Origin: Rhizobium sp. Q54
Lineage (GTDB): Bacteria > Pseudomonadota > Alphaproteobacteria > UBA2966 > CAIVPW01
Length of the DNA: 64,000 bases
Direction of reading: 5' to 3'
Assembly: GCA_945889645.1 (NCBI GenBank)
Contig: CAMDCA010000002.1
Location: 1-64,000 of the forward strand
A model generated the notes under the pieces. It was given only the letters and a program-made list of their open reading frames with translations. It was not told the origin of the DNA and did not search any database. Both the position numbers and the translations under genes were made by a program. Below are positions 59,917-64,000 of the stretch, piece by piece. How positions within the stretch are numbered: position 1 is the first letter of the stretch; each line of letters begins with the position of its first letter.

Positions 59917-60633
59917 ATGGCTAATCTGCATTGGCTGGCGAACCCTGGACGTTTCCTCCGCATTGCGGCGGTCGTCCTGCCGTGGCTAGCGGCGGCCACC
60001 GCCGTCCTGCTGGCCGTTGGCCTGTGGCTGGCGTTGCGCGCCCCCCAGGATGCGACCCAGGGCGCCCCGGCCAAGATCATGTACATGCACGTGCCGAGCG
60101 CGATCCTGAGCATGACGATCTTCGGCGCCATGGCCTTCGCCAGCGCCATCGCCTTGATCTGGCGTCATCCGCTCGCCGACATCGCCGCCAAGGCGTCGGC
60201 GGCGATCGGCGCCGGCTTCACCGCCTCCTGCCTGATCACCGGCTCGCTGTGGGGCCGCCCGAGCTGGGGTACGTTCTGGGTGTGGGACGCGCGCCTGACG
60301 TCCGAGCTGATCCTGTTCTTCATCTACCTCGGCTACATCGCCATCTGGCAGGCAATCGAGGATCCGCAGCGCGCCAGCCGCGCCGCCGCGATCGTCGCGC
60401 TCGCCGGCTCCGTCAACCTGCCGATCATTCATTACTCTGTGGTGTGGTGGAACACGCTGCACCAGCCGCCAGGCCTGATGCAGGGCCGCACCGATCCATC
60501 GATGGCGGTGCCGCTGCTGACGCTGATGGGCGCCTTCTTCTTGTTCTACGTCACGCTGCTGCTGTGGCGCATGGAGCGCGAGATCGTCGGCCGCAAGATT
60601 CGCCAGTTCCGCCTCCTGCGGGCACAGGCCTAG
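59917..60633 (+). CDS. ccmC: Heme handling protein CcmC
   Basis: Membrane protein of 238 aa that presents heme to CcmE. The periplasmic tryptophan-rich WWD domain is visible as GSLWGRPSWGTFWVWDARLT, flanked by histidines in MYMHVPSAILSM and IIHYSVVWWNTLHQ that ligate heme. Six hydrophobic segments are apparent. ccmD follows 5 nt after the stop. Confidence 0.94.
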   Translation: MANLHWLANPGRFLRIAAVVLPWLAAATAVLLAVGLWLALRAPQDATQGAPAKIMYMHVPSAILSMTIFGAMAFASAIALIWRHPLADIAAKASAAIGAGFTASCLITGSLWGRPSWGTFWVWDARLTSELILFFIYLGYIAIWQAIEDPQRASRAAAIVALAGSVNLPIIHYSVVWWNTLHQPPGLMQGRTDPSMAVPLLTLMGAFFLFYVTLLLWRMEREIVGRKIRQFRLLRAQA

Positions 60634-60638
60634 CGCCG

Positions 60639-60872
60639 ATGGCCGAGTATTTCGCCATGGGCGGGTTTGCCTGGTTCATCTGGCCGGCCTATGTCGTGAC
60701 GCTGGGATTCATGCTCGGCATCACCGTCTCCACATTGCGCGGGCTCAAGGCCGATCGCCGCACGCTCGCCGAGCTGGAGAAAGGCGCGCCGCATCGGCAG
60801 CGCCGGCAGGCCGCCGCCGGCATGACCGCCGCACAGGCCGATGCACCCCAAGGAGTTGCCCGTGACGCGTAA
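60639..60872 (+). CDS. ccmD: Heme exporter protein CcmD
   Basis: Small membrane protein of 77 aa that stabilises the CcmABC-CcmE complex. One transmembrane helix (MGGFAWFIWPAYVVTLGFML) is followed by a cytoplasmic basic segment, the usual CcmD plan. Its end overlaps the ccmE start region; the ORF track lists it only inside a frame of another reading. Confidence 0.85.
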   Translation: MAEYFAMGGFAWFIWPAYVVTLGFMLGITVSTLRGLKADRRTLAELEKGAPHRQRRQAAAGMTAAQADAPQGVARDA

Positions 60873-61299
60873 GCGCCAACGCCTGATTCTGGTACTGAGC
60901 GGGCTCGCCGCGCTCGGTCTCGCCACCGGATTGACGCTGTACGCCCTACGCGACAACTTGGTGTTTTTCTACAGTCCGACCCAGGTCGTGCAGCACGAAG
61001 TGCCGGTCGAGAATCGCAACATCCGCATCGGTGGCCTGGTCGCCGATGGATCGGTGCAGCGCCCGGCCGCCAACACCATCCACTTCGCCATCACTGACAT
61101 GGTGAACACGGTGAACGTCACCTACACCGGCCTGGTGCCCAATCTGTTCAAGGAAGGCCAAGGCGTCGTCGCCGAAGGCCGCCTCGGTCCCGACGGCACC
61201 TTCCTCGCCAGCCAGGTGCTGGCCAAGCACGACGAGACCTACATGCCTAAGGAAGTGATCGACGCCCTCAAGGCGTCCGGGCAGTGGAAGGGTAACTGA
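60862..61299 (+). CDS. ccmE: Heme chaperone CcmE
   Basis: Periplasmic membrane-anchored heme carrier, 145 aa. I place the start at GTG 60862 (VTRKRQRLILVLSGLAALGL) because AAGGAG lies 6 nt upstream; the track ATG at 60841 would put that site inside the gene. After the membrane anchor comes an OB fold, and the heme-binding histidine is in VLAKHDETYMPKEV. It overlaps ccmD. Confidence 0.92.
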   Translation: MTRKRQRLILVLSGLAALGLATGLTLYALRDNLVFFYSPTQVVQHEVPVENRNIRIGGLVADGSVQRPAANTIHFAITDMVNTVNVTYTGLVPNLFKEGQGVVAEGRLGPDGTFLASQVLAKHDETYMPKEVIDALKASGQWKGN

Positions 61300-61403
61300 T
61301 GTCTGTCCGGAGGTTCGGAGCGCGGCCGCCCTTCGACTGCTGTGATGCGACCGCTCGCTGCGCTCGCGGGCGCGCGTCCCGCGCGACGGAAGGGAACTCT
61401 TAG
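61300..61403. other. Spacer between ccmE and ccmF
   Basis: A 104-bp gap in an otherwise tight operon. It contains the short self-complementary GC-rich stretch CGCTCGCTGCGCTCGCG before the ccmF ribosome-binding site GAAGGGAA. No gene is present. Confidence 0.5.
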
Positions 61404-63395
61404 GTGGTCGCTGAGCTCGGACATTTCGCGCTGATCGTCGCGTTCGTCATCGCCGCCGTGCAGGCGACCGTGCCGCTGGTCGGCGCCCATCGCGGCGACG
61501 ACAACTGGATCGCCGTCGCGCGCCCGGCGGCGCTGACGCAGTTCTTGATGGCGGCGGTGGCGTTCTTCGCGCTGATGTGGTGCTTTGTACACTCCGACTT
61601 CTCGGTGTACGCGGTCTACAACAGCTCGCACTCGCTGAAGCCACTGGTCTACAAAATCGCCGGCGTGTGGGGAAACCACGAGGGCTCGCTGCTCTTGTGG
61701 ATTCTGATCCTGTCCGGCTTCGGCGCCGCGGTGGCGGCCTTCGGCAACAACCTGCCGCCCGCGCTCAAGGCGCGCGTCCTGTCCGTCCAGGGCATGATCG
61801 GCGTCGGCTTCCTCGCCTTCATCCTATTCACCTCGAACCCGTTCGCGCGTGTGTTCCCGGCGCCGGAAGAAGGCATGGGACTGAACCCGCTGCTGCAGGA
61901 CTTCGGCCTCGCCATCCATCCGCCGTTCCTCTACCTCGGCTACGTCGGCTTCTCGATGGCGTTTTCCTTCGCCGTCGCGGCGTTGATCGAGGGCCGCGTC
62001 GATCCGGCCTGGGCGCGCTGGGTGCGGCCGTGGACCCTGGCGGCGTGGTGTTTCCTGACGGTCGGCATCACGCTCGGCTCGTGGTGGGCGTACTACGAGC
62101 TTGGCTGGGGCGGCTTCTGGTTCTGGGATCCGGTCGAGAACGCGTCGTTCATGCCGTGGCTTGCCGGCACCGCGCTGCTGCACTCGGCCATCGTCGTCGA
62201 GCGGCGTGACACACTGAAGGCGTGGACCATCCTGCTCGCCATCCTGACGTTCTCGCTCAGCCTGCTCGGCACGTTCATCGTGCGCTCCGGCGTGCTGACC
62301 AGCGTGCACGCGTTCGCCACCGATCCAGCGCGCGGCCTGTTCATCCTGGCGTTCCTGGTCGCCGTCATCGGCGGCTCGCTGGCGCTGTTCGCCGTACGCG
62401 CACCGGCGCTAAAGCCGGGCGGCTTGTTCGCTCCGGTCAGCCGCGAAGGCGCGCTGGTGCTGAACAACCTGCTGCTCGCTACGGCGTGCGCCACCGTGCT
62501 GCTCGGCACGCTGTATCCGCTGTTCCTCGACGCCCTGACCGGCGACAAGGTTTCGGTCGGCCCGCCGTTCTTCCAGGCGACCTTCGTGCCGATCATGCTG
62601 CCGCTGCTCGGCGCCATGGTGGTTGGTCCCATGCTGCCGTGGAAGCGCGCTGACCTGGGCCCGGCCCTGGAGCGCCTGCGCTTCACCTTCATTGCCGCTG
62701 GCTTTGCGGGACTCGTCGTCTACGCCCTGGTCAGCGGCACGTCGTTGACCGCGGCGGGCGGGATCGCGCTCGCCACGTGGATCATACTGGGCGGCATGAC
62801 GCCGCTGGCGCAGCGCGTGTTCCGCCGCGGCGCCGGTGGCGCCGACCGCCTGCGCGCCTTGCCGCGCTCGGCCGTCGGCATGTCGCTGGCGCATGCAGGA
62901 ATCGGCGTCGTCGTGCTTGGCCTGACCGCGCTGCTGACGTGGCAGACCGAGAAGGACCAGGTCCTGCGCGTCGGCCAGTCGATGGACGTCGCCGGGTACA
63001 CGCTGACGCTGCGCAGCGTCGGCCCGCACCCGGGCGCCAACTACATCGCGTCGCGCGCAGTGTTCGACGTCGCCAAGGGCGGTGCCGTCATAAAGACAGC
63101 GCTGCCCGAGAAGCGCGCGTACGTGGACTCGACCCAGGTGACGACCGAAGCGGCCATCGAGCCGACCCTGTTCGGTGACCTCTACGTTGTACTGGGCGAC
63201 GCGGACGGAACCGGCGGTTACGCCATCCGCGCCTACTTCAAGCCGTTCGTCCACCTGCTGTGGCTGGGCGCCGCGCTGATGGTGCTGGGCGGCGTGGTGT
63301 CGCTGTCGGATCGCCGCCACCGCGTCGGCGCACCAGCGAAGAGCCGCACGCCGGGCGCCGCCGTTGCCGCTCCGCCGGCGCGCGCCGCGACCTGA
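61404..63395 (+). CDS. ccmF: Cytochrome c heme lyase subunit CcmF
   Basis: Large membrane protein that joins heme to apocytochrome c, 663 aa, GTG start. The WWD domain reads WGGFWFWDPVENASFMPWLA, preceded by GWGGF and followed by TALLHSAIVVERRDTLKAWT. The segment GVWGNHEGSLLLWILILSGF carries a conserved heme-ligand histidine. Many hydrophobic helices fill the protein. Confidence 0.95.
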   Translation: MVAELGHFALIVAFVIAAVQATVPLVGAHRGDDNWIAVARPAALTQFLMAAVAFFALMWCFVHSDFSVYAVYNSSHSLKPLVYKIAGVWGNHEGSLLLWILILSGFGAAVAAFGNNLPPALKARVLSVQGMIGVGFLAFILFTSNPFARVFPAPEEGMGLNPLLQDFGLAIHPPFLYLGYVGFSMAFSFAVAALIEGRVDPAWARWVRPWTLAAWCFLTVGITLGSWWAYYELGWGGFWFWDPVENASFMPWLAGTALLHSAIVVERRDTLKAWTILLAILTFSLSLLGTFIVRSGVLTSVHAFATDPARGLFILAFLVAVIGGSLALFAVRAPALKPGGLFAPVSREGALVLNNLLLATACATVLLGTLYPLFLDALTGDKVSVGPPFFQATFVPIMLPLLGAMVVGPMLPWKRADLGPALERLRFTFIAAGFAGLVVYALVSGTSLTAAGGIALATWIILGGMTPLAQRVFRRGAGGADRLRALPRSAVGMSLAHAGIGVVVLGLTALLTWQTEKDQVLRVGQSMDVAGYTLTLRSVGPHPGANYIASRAVFDVAKGGAVIKTALPEKRAYVDSTQVTTEAAIEPTLFGDLYVVLGDADGTGGYAIRAYFKPFVHLLWLGAALMVLGGVVSLSDRRHRVGAPAKSRTPGAAVAAPPARAAT

Positions 63396-63398
63396 TCG

Positions 63399-63947
63399 AT
63401 GCGTCCCGCGCTGGTCGTTCCGGTCGCTCTGTTCGCCGTCGTCGCGGTGGCGTTGGCCGTTGGCCTTGGCCTTAAGCCGCGCGAAATTCCCTCCGCGCTG
63501 ATCGGCCAGCCGGTGCCCGCCTTTGCGCTCGACCCGGTCGAGAACTTCGGCCCTGGCCTGTCGAATGAAGACCTGCGCGGCCAGGTCACCATCGTCAACG
63601 TGTTCGCCTCGTGGTGCGTGCCGTGCCGCGCCGAGCACCAGCTGTGGGTCGATGTCGCCAAGACCGGCCTGCCGATCTTCGGCCTCAACTACAAGGACAC
63701 GCCCGCCAACGCCTCGGCGTGGCTGGCGCAGCTCGGCAATCCGTACCAGCGCACCGGCGCCGATCGGCAAGGCCGCGTCGGCATCGACTTCGGCGTCTAC
63801 GGCGTGCCGGAGACGTTCGTCATCGACCACAACGGCATCATCCAGCTCAAGTTCATCGGACCGGTCGACCGCGTGGCGCTGGAAACGCAGATCCTGCCCA
63901 AGGTGCGCGCGCTGCAGGCGCTGGTCCAGCCGGCGCCGGCACGATGA
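63399..63947 (+). CDS. ccmG: Thiol:disulfide oxidoreductase CcmG/DsbE
   Basis: Membrane-anchored periplasmic thioredoxin, 182 aa, that reduces CcmH or apocytochrome cysteines. It has an N-terminal anchor (LVVPVALFAVVAVALAVGLG), the active site WCVPC in NVFASWCVPCRAEH and the CcmG-type GVYGVPETFVID. Its stop overlaps the ccmH start in ATGA. Confidence 0.94.
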   Translation: MRPALVVPVALFAVVAVALAVGLGLKPREIPSALIGQPVPAFALDPVENFGPGLSNEDLRGQVTIVNVFASWCVPCRAEHQLWVDVAKTGLPIFGLNYKDTPANASAWLAQLGNPYQRTGADRQGRVGIDFGVYGVPETFVIDHNGIIQLKFIGPVDRVALETQILPKVRALQALVQPAPAR

Positions 63948-64000
63948 TCGGATTGCGGCGCGCGGCGCTGGCCGCACTGTTCGTTGCCGGCTGCGCCGTG
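63944..64000 (+). CDS. ccmH: ccmH start, cut by the window end
   Basis: The first 19 codons of the next gene, MIGLRRAALAALFVAGCAV, look like a signal peptide. ATGA overlaps the ccmG stop, and ccmH (CycL) is the next gene in this operon in other bacteria. The CxxC-containing domain lies beyond the window, so the assignment rests on position. Confidence 0.65.
   Translation, partial: MIGLRRAALAALFVAGCAV

Noticed and set aside
62409-63977. 522-aa minus-strand ORF
   Set aside because: It is antisense to ccmF and ccmG. No domain is recognisable.

Overview
The window is a GC-rich (roughly two-thirds G+C by eye) chromosomal segment of an alphaproteobacterium. The gene orders rplU-rpmA-(GNAT)-obgE-proBA-nadD-rsfS-gpmI-envC-ctpA-yibQ-like-rppH, atpHAGDC, mdh-sucCD, and acnA divergent from ccmABCDEFGH are what one expects in Alphaproteobacteria, with a Rhodospirillales-like flavour; no 16S or tRNA gene is present to fix the lineage. 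No prophage, CRISPR array or complete insertion sequence is visible. Most of the window is core housekeeping, packed in short operons with overlapping starts and stops.

Layout. 1-5.0 kb (minus strand): a nitrate-assimilation locus that is partly decayed. An intact nitrate ABC transporter (nrtA-nrtB-nrtD) sits behind a near-perfect sigma-54 promoter and a hairpin leader. It is flanked by a nirB-type gene broken after about 270 codons and by remnants of nasT (ANTAR domain only) and nasS (about 25 recognisable residues). 5.0-16 kb: an orphan OmpR-type regulator, EF-P divergent from its lysylation enzymes EpmA/EpmB, an FAD oxidoreductase/DUF1365 pair, a MASE1-GGDEF protein with a degenerate active site, a SET-domain pseudogene, AllA and an ABC exporter. 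16-24 kb: ribosomal proteins L21/L27, DedA, a GNAT-cNMP fusion protein, ObgE, proline synthesis (ProB/ProA), NadD and RsfS. 24-32 kb: GpmI, a PIN-like gene on the opposite strand, then the cell-envelope cluster EnvC, CtpA, a second CtpA-like protein without its catalytic dyad, a YibQ-like deacetylase-fold protein and RppH.

32-47.5 kb: an APC transporter, a histone-H1-like/VOC fusion, a small exported protein, the F1-ATPase operon, an FMN reductase/HxlR pair, PriA, DUF484-XerC, a patatin-like hydrolase and LpdA. 47.5-58.4 kb: a small exported protein, mdh-sucC-sucD, HtpG, a Nudix protein, DUF1697 and DUF1223 proteins, and aconitase. 58.5-64 kb: the cytochrome c maturation operon ccmABCDEFG and the first codons of ccmH, cut by the window end.

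The most unusual points are the eroded nitrate locus that keeps its sigma-54/ANTAR-type control region, the tandem active/inactive CtpA pair, the lysine/alanine-rich histone-like tails on three unrelated proteins (L21, RsfS, VOC), and the GNAT-cyclic-nucleotide-binding fusion. I did not find a clear candidate for a wholly new defence or mobile system.
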